Assembly: GCA_023078555.1 (NCBI GenBank)
Contig: CM041203.1
Location: forward strand, 1,569,481 to 1,633,480
From: Ulva prolifera
Taxonomy: Eukaryota > Chlorophyta > Ulvophyceae > Ulvales > Ulvaceae
Reading direction: 5' to 3'
DNA length: 64,000 nucleotides
Part shown: positions 1 through 12,430 of the stretch, piece after piece
Layout: each line of letters starts with the position of its first letter
Numbering within the stretch: the stretch's first letter is position 1
Notes under the pieces: generated by a model
Seen by the model: the letters and a program-made list of their open reading frames with translations, nothing else
Told to the model about the DNA's origin: nothing
Databases searched by the model: none
Program-made: the position numbers and the translations under genes

Positions 1-2322
1 TCAGTAATGTGCCGATTTTTAAGGACGTGAACACGCCACGCGAGGAATGTACACGACGAGCGCATCTTGCCGGTCCACTTGCACTGCATGATGCAGGCCG
101 AAGTACTTGCACGTGCACATCATCCAGGTGAACATTTCACAGGATTGAATGGGCAGCTCGCGCACTCGTCGCACAGAAGTGTACATTGTCCACAGTCGCA
201 GCGCGTCGACCGTGCAACACCACCGTTCACATCCCTGTCAAACAGCACGTTAGCTGTACAGCACTCGGCCACTCCTGCGTCGATCGCCATACAGTTCATA
301 CACATCTGGACACTGTTTGCCTACTGTTCAGCCGGCAATGGGTCACTGATAATGTACAGCATCACCTGCCTACCATCCTTGTAGTGTGGCCACCGGTGCA
401 CGAGCGCTGGCGCGTCACGCAACATGAGACCAACAGCTGTCTGTACAGCCGTACACCGCAGGCCCCCCGGCCACCACCTTGCCTTGGCTCAGTTTACCAA
501 AGCATGCCCAGCATGCGGCGGAGCGGGCACAGCACCTTGCACATGACCCTGCAATGTGAGGGCCCGGGCCTTGCAAGCACATGTGCAACGTGGCTGCGGC
601 TGCTGATCCCAAACAGCTGATCGTCCAGTGCGCGTGCACCCACACGCCACCACTCCGATCCGCTCTCATCACATCAAAGGCCTGTTCTTTGTTTGGGCTC
701 CGAGTGTGAAGTACACCAGTCCGACACATGCATACCATGTGTCCATGCATTGTGATACGTATGCTTGTGTACCGTGTTAGGTGCTGCATGCGGCGCTGTG
801 TGCTGCGATGACCTGCGCCTTGCGCTGCGCAGTGCAGCGCTCTGTGATGCCATGTGCTGCGCTCTAGTGCTACGCTTGGGTTTACTCTACGTAAAGTACT
901 TTACTTTGCCAAGCCGTGTGATTAAACCGCACCCCGCACCCCACGACCAACTCCGGACCTCGTTCCGGACCTTCATCCTGACCTCCCCCTCCCCCCCTAA
1001 CACCGTGGCAGTGCTGCATGCCGGCCTCACCGCCTTTCTCCTTATGACACGCGCACACACCCCCGCGCATGCATGTTTGTAAACCCCCCACCCACAAAAA
1101 CATGCACCCATACCAGCCCACCAGCGCGCCCCCCCCCCCCCACGCAGCCGCGCTCGAGCGGGGCGGCGGCTCCGAGTCCCGCCCGGGTCCCTCAAGCGCC
1201 GGGGGCCCCGCCCCAATTGGTTCACCCCCGCCGTACACCGCCTGCAGAAGCTCCGGATCCCCACAGACCCACAGCATACCCGGCCGGCCTGGCGCACCGC
1301 GGCGCAGGCGCAGCCCGTCCAGCCTGAACCTCATCTCATATGACTGGTGCACCAGTGACGACTTGAATTCAATCCTTAAGGCGATGTGACTCACCACCTC
1401 ATATGACTAGTGCATGGGCTGCATGTGTCCATGCGGTGCTGCTGGGATTCGATTCCTGCGGTGCCACAGCTGGGACTGAAGTTAACGTGTGCGAGGGTGT
1501 GGGCACGGGAGGGCGCATGGCAGTGCGGTGGAGCTCAGGCGCAAGTGGGAGTGTGCTGGAAGGCTGCGCCAGATCTCGAGTGGCTGGAGCGCAGCCGCCG
1601 CGGATGCGTAGCAGCTGTGTATAGGACCGCAGGAATCGCAGAGGAACAAAGCACAATTGTGTCCACCACCGCCACACCACACCACATGTGGAGCACGTGG
1701 TGCTGAGCGGCTACACAAGGCGGAACATCTCCAAGGAATCACGTGTGTAGCGTGGTGGCCTCGCATTTAAATTCGACCTCGTCCGCTCATGCCGCGGCCC
1801 TGAAGCTGCCGGGAATATTGACCGTCGTCGATGGAGCGTGTGACGCTCATGCATGGCCGCCGCCGTGGTCGTCGTTGCCTCTCACATACTACATGGCAAC
1901 CGCATCCTCGCACCACTGAAATGTCGGCTGGTGGAAGTCTGCTGCAGCATGTCGAAGGTACGTGATGTGGGAGCCGTGTGTTACGTTCCAGCATGTTTTC
2001 CAGGCAGCAGGTTGACGAGTGTTTGCGTGATGTACACAAACTGGATGTGTGGCATGCCGCTGCTCGGCCACAGCTCGTAGCTATAGATGCAGGTACGAAG
2101 CGGAAGCATTCCTGTCAGCCAATGGACTAGTCGGCAGCACTGCCATAGTCTGCAGCAGCAGACCACGCCGTTGCGTCGTTCCTCGAGGTGGTCTCCGTAG
2201 TGTACGAGAGTGTTCATTCTCGAATTGAACGTCTGTGGCAGTTGGACCTTCGGAGATAGATGCCTCTGGATGCAGTGCCATGTTGTCTGCTTCGGTGCGG
2301 CGCCCCGAGCCTGTGTAGTTTG

Positions 2323-2402
2323 TTCCGGCTATTGCTGCTCAACAAGGGTTCCGGCCATTGTTGCTCAGCAAGGATTCCGGCTATTGCTGCTCAGCAAGGA
2401 TG
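2323..2402. repeat. 26-bp tandem repeat, three copies
   Basis: Three imperfect copies start at 2323, 2349 and 2375, each containing TTCCGGCYATTGYTGCTCA followed by RCAAGG. The copies differ at a few positions. Confidence 0.85.
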
Positions 2403-2548
2403 TGGTCCACAACGTTGCCCCTCACTGCCCTCAGCCAAGTGCATGAAGCTCTGATCAAGCTACATCACTGGTCTCACTGCGTCACTGGTGGTGCTGCGAC
2501 ACAGGCAGAAGCAAGAAGCGTTGACTGCACCTGGCACTCCTGCCTCTG

Positions 2549-2558
2549 TCTCTCTCTG

Positions 2559-2589
<31 letters not shown>

Positions 2590-2590
2590 T
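2549..2590. repeat. CT microsatellite
   Basis: An almost pure CT dinucleotide run, interrupted once or twice near its left end. Confidence 0.9.
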
Positions 2591-2623
2591 GTCTCCCACA
2601 TCTGCATGGCACGCCGTGACTGA

Positions 2624-2715
2624 AGTAGCAGTTCATTTGGAGTAGCAGTTCATTTGAAGTAGCGGTTCATTTGGAGTAGCAGTTCATTTGGAGTAGCAGT
2701 TCATTTGGAGTAGCT
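2624..2715. repeat. 17-bp tandem repeat, about 5.5 copies
   Basis: The unit is AGTAGCAGTTCATTTGG, repeated head to tail with single-base variants (one GGTT for AGTT, one GA for GG). The last copy is broken off at AGTAGCTGACG. It lies just after the CT microsatellite and outside any gene I can support. Confidence 0.92.
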
Positions 2716-3234
2716 GACGCAGGTCTGCTCAGTGCTGCATGCTCATGCTTTACCTACACAGTTCCTAGCAAGGGATGCGGTGCTACTCTGGATCCGTCCA
2801 TGTACCAGCATTACTGGGATGAGATGGGCCCGTGACGCTTCGCCTGATCAAATGCATCCCTGGCCACAAGCCCGCGTACCGACTGGCCTGCACAAGGGGA
2901 GGATAGGCCTGGGAGGATCAACCAGCGGATCTCTCTCCTGAGAGCGACACCTTTCCCATGCTCGCTGGGGGCGAGCAATTACAACAGCTCGGGTCGGGCC
3001 ATGCAGAGCACCAAAGTAGTGATGTACTCTACAGCGCATCGCCCAAAAGCACCGGTCCTCAGATCTACATGACACACTCTCCCGTTCACTGTTTTGTAAC
3101 ACATGACACACTCAAGGGCAGGTACTACATACACCATCGAGGGGCACCTTTATCCTTGTATCGCCACCTTTATCTCTGTGAGACCATCCAGGGGCATCTG
3201 CTCGCTGTGAGCATCGGCGCAGCATGCCTCGGAG

Positions 3235-3266
<32 letters not shown>
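3235..3266. repeat. Poly-C tract, 32 bases
   Basis: Thirty-two consecutive C residues. Similar C or G runs occur at 27464, 28016, 41403, 55978 and 56114. Confidence 0.97.
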
Positions 3267-3268
<2 letters not shown>

Positions 3269-3667
3269 CGCACAGCCACCAGCAGGCGCCCAACGCGACA
3301 GATGGTCCACATGCAAGCCACCAGCAGACGATACGGCAATGGGGCTGGTGTCATGGCTGCGGGGATTGATGGAAATGTGGATTGATCATGACGTCATAAT
3401 CGTCCGGATACAGGCCTGGACTCCAGGTACTTGACGCAGGGTGGAGTGGATGCGTAAATGGCCACAGGGGACGATGCATGCGAGTTGGTCGTTACAAAGC
3501 TACCCTTCAGTATTGGACGATGTGCAGAGTTCGCAGAGCATTGCATATACAGCATGGTCGGTTTCTGGTCTGACTTTGGGTTAAAAGTTGTCGGATTGCA
3601 TCGTGGACGGTGACGAGTGCCGCTGCACAAACAGGCACGCCCTCTGGCACAACAGTTTCCCAAAAGG

Positions 3668-6600
3668 ATGGGTGACCTGTCAGCACTTGTGCGCTTCGCA
3701 TCAGACCATGCAGTCGAATGCTGTTTAGCTGCGTTAGTCGCATTCCTGTTTGTGCGTGCGCTTCCCTGGATTCTGTCACCACGAGTGCCCGCGGTCGAGC
3801 TGGTCATCCCCGCAGGTATGTTTGCATCGTCTTCCCAAGCCGATCGCCGCATTTGCCATGCATTCGTTGGCTCACATACCGTTAGCTGATTCGTTGGGGC
3901 TGCGAGTAGATGCGTTCTCGTCCCAAGGAGCTTACGACCAAGCCAAGCATGACAAGCCTGGAGCACTGTCTTGCAAGAACCCGGCCACGGGCGCCTTTCT
4001 CGGCAACATGCCATGCGCAACACCTGAAGAGGTGTGTGTGCTGATGTGCTGTTCGTGAGCGCTACGGCCGGACATTGATATCTACCGTACTCCCTGCCTG
4101 AGCTGACTCTGGTGTCTTTCGATCAGCAATGCTGCACGGCAACGCACGCTGCCACTGACGCATCCGTATGGAGCATAATCATCACTGCTATGCTACCCGG
4201 TGCAGATCGCAGACGCTATTGGGCGGGCTAGGTCAGCGCATGAAGCCTGGAAGCAGTCAACATGGTCACAGCGGCAGCTGCTGATGCTGACATTCAACAG
4301 GGCCATGCTGGACCATGCTGAACTCCTGTGCAAGTACGCTTCCACCGCTTGCCTATGCCTGCATTCGATCTGCGAGCTGAGGCCTGCAGCGAGGCAAGCT
4401 CACCAAGCAGGCTCGCTTGACCTCAGCCCAGCTCATATGCCACCCATGCAGGCTGGCAGTACAAGACTCCGGGAAACCGATGGTCGACGCAGCCTTCGGG
4501 GAGCTCATGGTGACGTGTGAGAAGGCTCTCTGGCTGGCACACAACGGCAAGGCTGCTCTGGCACCTGAGAAGCGCCAACCGGGCATCATGGCACGCCCCG
4601 TCTCCCCAACTGTGCAAACCACTGACCCACCCTTCCAACTCACACCTCTCGCCGGCTGCTCTCCACAACCACGGTCACTCTGCTGAGTCTTCGTAACGCA
4701 CGTATCTACAGTTCTCATGTCCTCCGAAGCAGCAAACTCCTCATTCCGACCCACGCGCTGCACTGCAGATGTTTTACAAGCAGTGCAGAGTTGAGCATGT
4801 GCCGCTGGGGGTGGTCGGCACGATCGTGCCATGGAACTACCCCTTTCACAACATCCTCAACCCGCTGCTGGCCGCCCTCTTCGCAGGGAACGGCCTCATC
4901 GTGAAGGTCTCCGAACACGCAAGCTGGTCCAGCCGCGCGTACCAGCAGTTCATCGACTCGGTGCTGGCTGCGGCTGGAGCGCCCGCGGGCCTCGTCACGA
5001 TCGTGACGGGTGCGTTCCTCACTACATGGTCACCGTGCGCGTATTGCTGCTCAGCCTCATGCCCCCTCCCACGGGGCTCGTGAGGCAAAGATCCAGCGGA
5101 GCACTCACGGCCAGAATCGCCTGCGTTGTGTGCCCGCCACACGGGTCTGTGCGCTCTTAACCATCACCTTTTGTGAAGGTGGTGTGCGTGGAGAGCCGAG
5201 AGGGTCGGTGGTAAGTCGTCCGATGCTCCACCATGCATGCAGCGCATGCATCAAATATCCATTCAGTGTGCGCGCCACACGCACCGCAAGCATCTGTTCT
5301 AGCTCCCCCAGGCGCAAGAGGTGATGCGTCATGCATGACGCCCATGCGTGGTGCAGGAGGCGCGGACACCGGCCGCGCGCTCGTGCGCGGGGGTGTCCAG
5401 AAGGTCATCTTCATCGGCAGCACCGGCGTCGGCCGCGCCGTCATGCGCGACGCGGCCGACACGCTCACGCCGGTGACGCTGGAGCTGGGCGGGAAGGACC
5501 CGTTTGTGGTGTGTGGAGACGCCCGGGTCGCGGAGGTCGTGCCGACCGCGCTGCGTGCTGCGTTCCAGTCGTGCGGCCAGAACTGCGTCGCGGCGGAGCG
5601 CTTCATCGTGCATGAGGCGGTGTACGATGAGTTCCTGGAGCGCTGCACGGCGATTACGAAGGATCTTAGGCAAGGGGACCCGCTCGGTGCGTTCGCCGTC
5701 CCTGGGCAGTGACCACCAGCGTGCTGCCATGCATGGCGTCCAGCCGCCCCGGGGTCACAGCCTGCCAGCGTAGGGACACAGACATCGGCGCAGCTGCAGC
5801 AATGACACGGCGTCGATGAACATTCGTCGACACACCTCCTGGAATCAATGGCATGTAATAGATCAATGGTCGACGAATGGGGCATGATGGCGGTCCGGCA
5901 TGCATGGCAGCACGCTGGTGGCGATGCAGCCGCACGCATCCCGCCGTGGCACTGCTGCGTCCCCTCATCCCCACTCCAGAGCGGCCCTTGCATGCTCCGG
6001 TGAACCGAACAATCGTGGACGGCGACCGCGCATAGGCATTTCAACACCGAATCGATCAAAGCTGCCTGGGCCACCACACCGCGGCCCGACCAGCACAGCG
6101 GTGCTTTACACAGTGAGACTCGTCCAGCAGCGTAGGCTATCCACCGGCGCGCCGCGGCGCTCTCGGCCATGCTGAGCCTGCAGGGGTGGCTGCAGGTGCA
6201 GAGACCGTCGACTGCGGCGCGGTGTGCTTGCCCGGCCTAGTGGAGCAGGTGCACAGCCTCGTGGAGGACGCGCGCGGCCGCGGCGCGCGGGTGCTGGCCG
6301 GCGGCAGCCTGCCGGCCGGGCCGGGGCAGTTCTACCCGCCGACGATCGTCGCCGACGTGACGCCGGAGATGCGCGTGTGGAGGGAGGAGACGTTCGGGCC
6401 GCTGATGACGGTGGCGAGGTGCCGCAGCGATGAACACGCGGTGTGGCTCCGCCTCCTGTGTGCTGGCCCCCCGTGCTGTGACTAGGAGCACCGGCGTGCT
6501 GGTGGTTCTGTGCTTTCGAGGTCAAAACGGCACTGTCATAAACGAAATTGCCTTGCTTGAGTGTGTCACCATGCATCGGCTCATGCCCGTGCATGCCGTG

Positions 6601-7477
6601 CTTCATCTCGGACACTGTTTCAAGTTGTTTTCAGGTAGGGCCGGATGGAGTTTGATAGCAACCTACTTCTGCTCTTGTGGCCGCGTGGTGTTGAGCGTGC
6701 ATGTGATCAAGGATCTGAGGGGCGGTGGGCTGCAGGTGGAGCTGGCGAATGACTGCGCCTTTGGCCTCGGGTCAGCGTGCTTCGCGGGCAGCCAGGCCCG
6801 AGCGCAAAAAGTAGGCCAGGAGATCCAGGCAGGCATGTTTGTCGCAAATGACTTCTCATCGAACGCGATGTGCCAGAGCCTGCCCTTTGGCGGAATCAAG
6901 GAGAGTGGCTTTGACAGGTGAGTGCCCTACGTGCTGCTTGCATTCTGTGACCCTGCTCATGCTGCTGCAACCCACAGGCGCCGCGGTTCGCTGATGGCGG
7001 CAAATCCTTGTGCCACGGCTGCGTCTGTGCATACATTTTTTGCACACCAAGCTAGCCATCGAGACGACAGGGGGCCCCTCATGTGCCACGTCACTGGGCA
7101 TGACTATGCAACCATGGTTCACCCACGTTCATCGCATGCGGCAGTGCATCACCACAGTTCCATCACCTGTGCCTACTGCATGCCTTGATGTTGCGGTCGC
7201 TGCTGGAGTCAGCAAGCTCTGATGCAGGTTTGGTGGCATCGAGGGGCTGCGGGGGATGTGCTATCCGAAGGTGGTGGTGCTGGACCGAATGCCAGCAGTG
7301 CTGCGCACAAACATCCCGCCACCGCTACAGTATCCGGTAGCAGGCTATGGCTTCGACTTTGTGCATGGACTGTGCAAGATGTTCTTTGGCAGCAGCATAT
7401 CTATGCAGCTGGCTGGACTGATGGCTGTGATCAAGCTGACGGTGATGCCTCCGAAGGATAAGCCAAAGGCTGCGTAG
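3668..7477 (+). CDS. Aldehyde dehydrogenase, ALDH22-like, membrane-anchored
   Basis: NAD(P)-dependent oxidation of aldehydes to acids is the family role; the natural substrate of ALDH22 is not settled. Model: join(3668..3815,3886..4031,4206..4333,4452..4590,4769..5009,5357..5686,6196..6440,6736..6917,7228..7477), about 602 residues, close to plant ALDH22A1 length. Residues 10-35 form one hydrophobic segment, a likely ER or membrane anchor. Seen motifs: [12 protein letters not shown] (cofactor site), [20 protein letters not shown] (general-base Glu), [11 protein letters not shown] (catalytic Cys) and [11 protein letters not shown]. Codon phases match at every junction. Intron 4 seems to use a GC donor at 4591; a GT donor at 4600 would add three residues. 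The acceptor of exon 7 (6184, 6196 or 6202) is ambiguous. An in-frame upstream Met at 3617 exists, but 3668 fits better because the hydrophobic anchor then starts near the N-terminus. Confidence 0.9.
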
Positions 7478-7794
7478 ACATAGATGTCATTAAGAAGCGG
7501 GCACATGTAACTCCATCATGTCAGCGATTGTGCCATCAAATGATATGCCATCCTGCTTCAACATCTCGAGCCCGGTTATTTCTTTTATCAAGGGTGACCT
7601 CGCCAACTTTCATATTCAAATGTTTTCTGCGCACTGGGACACGTCCTGCGCAAAACCTATGCTCTTACAGTGAAATTCGGTAAGAGTCCTGGCAAACGCC
7701 AGACCACTTCCAGGAATCTTCAGAAAGCATCCCAGACGAGGCCACATCCAGTCCATTCATCACCACTGGGGTTGCAAATTTGACCGGGTCTACC
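7478..7794. other. Convergent 3' intergenic region
   Basis: Lies between the stop of the aldehyde dehydrogenase on the plus strand and the probable stop of the dynein light intermediate chain on the minus strand. TGTAA occurs about 30 bases after the ALDH stop and could be an algal-type polyadenylation signal. On the minus strand one frame at about 7700-7790 reads VDPVKFATPVV, which might be an extra C-terminal exon of the dynein gene. Confidence 0.4.
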
Positions 7795-9748
7795 TCAAGC
7801 ACTCGGCTTCTTTTTCGCTTGCTGTGCAGCTTGCTGGCGCAGCCGCTCCACTTGTGCTTTCTCCTTCGCAGCCATGACCTTGACTTGCTCACGCAGGTGA
7901 GTTATCACAGCATCAACTTCTGCACTCACACTGAATCCCCTGAGCACTGCCGCATCAGGTACCAAATTGTCAGCGGTCTGCTTGAGCTGGAGGCGCACTC
8001 TCATCAGGCTCCAAGGCTTCCAGTTGGAGCGGTTCCGGGCCACTGCCCTGCTTCGGGAAGTGTCTGCTAACCTGAGCCTTCCAAGCTGCCACCGCACTGT
8101 TGCAATCCATGACTCGGGAACCGTCGGGCATCCCAACCGCCTCGAACGAGTCGGTGCCGTGAAGTATGCACAGTGGCATGTCTGCCAGGACCTCTGGGTG
8201 CTCCTTGGTGGCACTCATGCCCTTGAAGGCTGCCACGGGCCTGCACTGGTGCACTGGGCTGATAGGGACCGCCCATATATTGCCTACACTGGCTGTTCTA
8301 CGGCTATGGTAAAGCACTGGCTATTCAATCGCACATCCCTACATACACATCTAGAGCAAGAACGCCGATGCGACCTATGCACAAGAATGATGGCAGAGGC
8401 AACCGGAGATTGTTGTGTTTGGTGACCAAAGGTGCTTCAGGCAGCCAAGCAACAGGATGCTGTGCACTGGCAGATGATGGAAACACGACGGGGCATGCGG
8501 CCATCGATCTGCATGCCCGAGAGCATGCAGCCGTCGTTGTCCATGCAAATATCTCCCGAGGCCTTGTTGCAGTCGCACTGTACCGACGTATAGATCCAAA
8601 TTCGACATGCAGGGTCCGCCTCCAATGGTGAAGGTTTCCAACAGTGGCACTGCGGTGCAGCAAAACGGCACCAGAGGGACTCACAGCTTCTTTTCAAGGC
8701 CGATGAACATCATGTGTGTCAGCAGGTGCCTCAGCTTCTTCGAGCAGGCCTGCTCAGAGACGGCCCGGCCTGCTTGGCCCAGCCCTGTTCCCGCAGAGGC
8801 CCCGTGGTACAGGAGATGGCAGCCGTACGCATGCGCAACACAGCGCAGAGCTCTCGCGAGGATCTCCTTGGACGTGCCATCCATTGCCTCGATGGCATCC
8901 CACTTGGTGCCACAGATCAATATTTGTATCCCTGAGAATTGAATGCCTTGACCGTCGATGCGCCCCTTGGCGGTAGCGGCTGCTGCGACTCGAGAGCTCC
9001 GAGCCTTCAGAGCAGAGGTCCATTGGCAAACGAGGGGAGAGTTGGCCGGTTTCAAGCGAGTTCAGGTCTCGAGAGAAGCACTGATCTGATGTATGCGAGA
9101 AGGTACCTTCAGTTGGGTAGGCAATGGGCTGCCCCGCTTCTCCAGGGCCTGGTACTGCTCGTTTAGAGCATGTGTGATGCGCTTTATCCATGTGAGGGCG
9201 CTTTCCACCACGGTCCAAGGCTTTGACAGATCCACGGTGACGACCACTGCTGCAGTGCTGATCGCCTTGGCCGGCAGGAAGAACGCCGGCAGCGGCATGG
9301 ATGTTGGTGCCTGCACTGTCCATAGATTGCCAGAAGATAATCCAGGGTGCTGTCTGGATCACGGGAGCGTTCAGTTGCACCTTGTCCTTGGTCGCGAGTG
9401 CTTCTGCCAGTACATCATCTCCTGGCAGCTCCCAAATACATGCAGTGTCGTGTTTGCCTGTAGCATTAGCTTTACGCACACACCAGAAGTCAACCACGTC
9501 GGAGCCCGCCTTGTAGGGGCCAGTAGGCCGAACAATAGCATTGACAGTGGATGTCTTCCCGCTGCGATGTTGTCCGACCACATACAGATAGGAGCTCCGC
9601 TCTATGAGCACACAGATTCTTTAAGCCTAGGTGGAGATTTTGACGTTGACTGGGTGGCCATGGACAGTGAAGCACCTGTGGGCGCTGCAGCTGTGTTGGC
9701 AGCTGCGCTGGCCCACAGGCCTGGCAAATTTATCGCAACGTCGGCCAT
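7795..9748 (-). CDS. Cytoplasmic dynein 2 light intermediate chain (D1bLIC/DYNC2LI1-like)
   Basis: Subunit of the retrograde intraflagellar transport motor in cilia or flagella. Exons on the minus strand: 9676..9748, 9363..9601, 9107..9310, 8685..9004, then 8240 downwards, with a last exon ending at 7795; the first four junctions keep phase exactly. The start MADVAINLPGLW is followed by the P-loop GQHRSGKTS, then WELPGDD, VTVDLSKPW, ILICGTKWDAIE, LRCVAHAYGCHLLY, and MPLCILHGTDSFEAVG, in the same order as in human and Chlamydomonas homologues. The tail is lysine- and glutamine-rich (QQAAQQAKKKPSA). The junction between the exon starting at 8240 and the final exon is uncertain: a donor near 8050 with an acceptor near 7905 would keep phase. 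The estimated length, about 370 residues, is normal for the family. Confidence 0.85.
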
Positions 9749-10507
9749 CTCTCGAAATTATAGAGCCGTTAGCCGTCGTTTATCTGGTTTACATGCACAA
9801 GCTTCCTCCGTTTCAGTACTCACGCCGATCGCCGAAACGACTCGACACACAGTGTACAGCTTATGGCTGAAACACAGCAAACGCGGTCGTCGCATGCTAC
9901 ACCTTTGACATCCGCAATTTCATCCGCAAAGCTCGGCCCTGACATGTTTGCGCGTAGCTGCTGCGCGTACCTACGTGCTGACCGCCGGGAACACTGCGTT
10001 GCAGTGGTGTGCAGCACGTAGCACCGGTAGTCACGACACATGTACGCCCTCCAACGTGACGCTGCAAACGATACGGGCCAGCGTTGTGAAGAGTAAGGCA
10101 ATCCAGTGCTTTCATTCAGTTTTTGTAGATCTTCTGTAGGTGTGCCCTGGCAATAGCTGCTGTCCCTGGGATATGCCACAGCCCGTCTGCCACTGGCGTG
10201 AGTGTGAGCAATCCCACAAACATGTGCCACATTCAGGAAGCCTGCGTTAGGCGCGTATCGGAACCAGTATGACCCCCCTCATCAACATTCTCCATGACGA
10301 CTCTTTGGCTATAGTACATTCCCCTTTGAGCACATGCAAGTAAGCCCACGTTACCACTGAAGGTTGTCGACAGTGCCAGGATCCTGGCACCTGCCATCGC
10401 AAACCTAGAGAGGCTGCAGTTCGACAGACAGTAGGTGCACGTCACGGGGAGCCTGACTACACGCCACACTCCCGCAGTCGTGCTTCACGGACATGCCATG
10501 CGGCAGC
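9749..10507. other. Intergenic, upstream of the dynein gene
   Basis: Holds the presumed promoter of the minus-strand dynein light intermediate chain gene and the 3' flank of the ankyrin gene. No supported coding region, TATA-like element or repeat was recognised. Confidence 0.4.
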
Positions 10508-12058
10508 TCACTCCTCCGCCTCGACCAAAGCCTCTTGCCCACCTTCAGCTGCCTCGCCGCCCGCTACCTCTGCACCGCTCACCTCTTCGCCCCCACCCCC
10601 ATCCTCCACAGCCACCTCAGCATCCCCTGCCACGTCATCCCCTACATCTTCTGCTTCCTCTGGCTCTCCTTCCGTACCCTCTGCCACCTGTTGCTCCACA
10701 ACCGCCTCCGCGTCACCTCCACCGACCCCGCCCGCCTCCTCGCCCGCCTCGTCCGCCGCCTCCGCATCGGCACCAGCACCTGTCTCACCACCACACTCCT
10801 CCTCCCCCTCACCCTTGCAGCCGCTCACACCCTCCCCACTCACATCTCCCACCTCCCCCGCCGTCTCTTCATCACCTGCAGCCTCGGCGACGCCCTCCAC
10901 CACCTCACCCGCTCCCGGCCCGTCCACTTCGCCGTCACCCGCCCCTCCAGCGCCGTCCACGTCCGCCTCACCGACAGCGTCCCTGCCCTCGTCCCCGCCC
11001 TCCGTCTCATCCAAGCAGCAGCCCTGCAGCTCCGCCGCCCCCGCCCGCACCGCCACCGCCGTCTCCAGCGCCGCCCGCGTCCCCTCATCCCCCGCGGCCC
11101 CCGCCGCCTCCCCGGCCGCGTTGCAGACCCCCGGGTCCGCGCCGTGGCCGAGCAGCACCACCAGCACGCCCGCGAGCCGCACGTACACCTCCGGCGCCGC
11201 CGTGGCCACCGGGTGCGCCGCGCTGACGCCGTGCAGCAGCAGGTGCATCGGCGTCTGGCCCCAGAAGTCCTGCCCGTTCACCGCCGGCCCCGTCTTCAGG
11301 AAGAGCTCCACGAGCTTGCGCATCGCGTTGTGGCCGCGCGTGAGCAGCAGTGCGGGCTGCAGGGCGAGGTAGTGCAGCGCGTTCATGCCGGCGCCGCAGC
11401 GGGCGTCGGCCTGGAGGAGGTTCGCGCACACGAGGTCGCTCGCGGCCTTGACCATCGCCTCGGGCTGCGCCCGGCTGCTGGCGAGGGCCATGGGGAGGAC
11501 GGCCCTTGCCACCTGCATGTGGAGTACGGTGCGGACACAAGCTGTCTGATCAGCTGACCTCGGGGAAGACCCCGCAGAGTCGATCCACTCCACACCACCC
11601 CAGCGCCATGGCTGGGCGTATCTATTTGCTATGCATATGCATGTGGTGGGCTGGCGCAGAGAGCTCTAGCACTCTGGACCAACGAGATTGGCGCAACGGT
11701 CCTTGACGAGCGCCACTAGCTTGGGAGTTGTCAGCACACCAACAAAGCTGCAGTGGACCCCGGGTGCCCGACACAAACATGCAAAGTACCGTACAGCTGG
11801 GATTCTCTTCAGACTCATGCGTGCATGGAGGCCCGGGGATTCACATGCACATGGCCGGCGGGGCCATGAGCTGCATGTGTGCGCGGGTTGGGGTGCAGGT
11901 GCAGGGGGCAGACCTGATTGTCGACCGTGGCGCCTGCAGACATCAGCGCCTGGGCCTGCGCCACGAGCCCCTCTCGGATGGCCTTCGCCAGGAGCAGCTG
12001 CTGGCAGTCTGCTCGGGCGGCGCGGGCCAGAGCGTCGGTGGCCACCGTGCTGCGCACC
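10508..12058 (-). CDS. Ankyrin-repeat protein with acidic C-terminal tail (3' exons)
   Basis: Two exons are well supported on the minus strand: 11914..12058 and the terminal exon 10508..11512. The upstream exon is helical (LLLAKAIREGLVAQAQALM, then SAGATVDNQ), like a first ankyrin unit. The last exon has NALHYLALQPALLLTRG, KLVELFLKTGPAVNGQD and FWGQTPMHLLLHG, which are ankyrin repeats, then VLVVLLGHGADPGVCNAAG. After this come about 200 residues of Glu/Gly/Ala-rich low complexity with several EE and GGGE runs, ending at 10508. A small exon near 11684-11750 (reading TTPKLVALVKDRCANL) probably lies between them, but I could not make its phase agree. The 5' end is unknown; the gene may continue into the exons at 12.4-15.3 kb. 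Ankyrin repeats bind proteins; no specific role can be inferred. Confidence 0.65.
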
Positions 12059-12371
12059 CTGCACTTGCACCCCAAGCCACCTTGCGCAACGGATCAGGAG
12101 GTGATCTCTTCAAGGGCTCGGGCAAGAGCATGGTACATCATCGAAACAGGATACACTTATCGCAACCGAACAGCATGGGTTCAAAGAGTTAAGTAACATG
12201 CACACCCACTCAATCAGTACACAACAGACGCCAACTCCAGGCGTAAAAGGGCCCCCGTCGGTAAGAAGTCCTGTCCGACCACTCGGCGCTGATTGAGCGC
12301 CAGCACGGGGGGCTGTCAACGTGCACAACTGGGCAGACACATGCATCGCCAATGTCCCACAAGGACAGCTG

Positions 12372-12420
12372 TAGGTGCACATGATCGGGTCCACAAATCA
12401 GGATCGGGACCACAAATCAG
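12372..12420. repeat. Short direct repeat
   Basis: Two adjacent copies of a roughly 19-base unit, ATCGGGWCCACAAATCAGG, in the gap between the ankyrin exons and the next supported minus-strand exons. Confidence 0.8.
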
Positions 12421-12430
12421 GATAGCAAGA

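Larger units (their letters stand above)
1..3667. other. Non-genic or unassigned region with repeats
   Basis: I see no gene here that I can support. Open frames on both strands are Cys/His/Pro-rich translations of biased sequence and have no recognisable domain. The stretch holds a C-rich run near 1130, a 26-bp tandem repeat, a CT microsatellite, a 17-bp tandem repeat and a 32-base C tract, each listed separately. A 5' untranslated exon or promoter of the downstream aldehyde dehydrogenase may lie in the last few hundred bases, but nothing marks it. Confidence 0.5.

Noticed and set aside
1440-1470. GATTCGATTCC resembling a tRNA T-loop
   Set aside because: No matching acceptor, D or anticodon stems could be drawn around it on either strand.
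3394-4023. 209-codon minus-strand open frame
   Set aside because: Antisense to the first two exons of the aldehyde dehydrogenase, with no domain; a shadow of GC-rich coding DNA.
10435-11226. 263-codon plus-strand frame of Pro/His/Arg repeats
   Set aside because: Complement of the Glu/Gly/Ala-rich tail of the ankyrin protein; pure composition effect.
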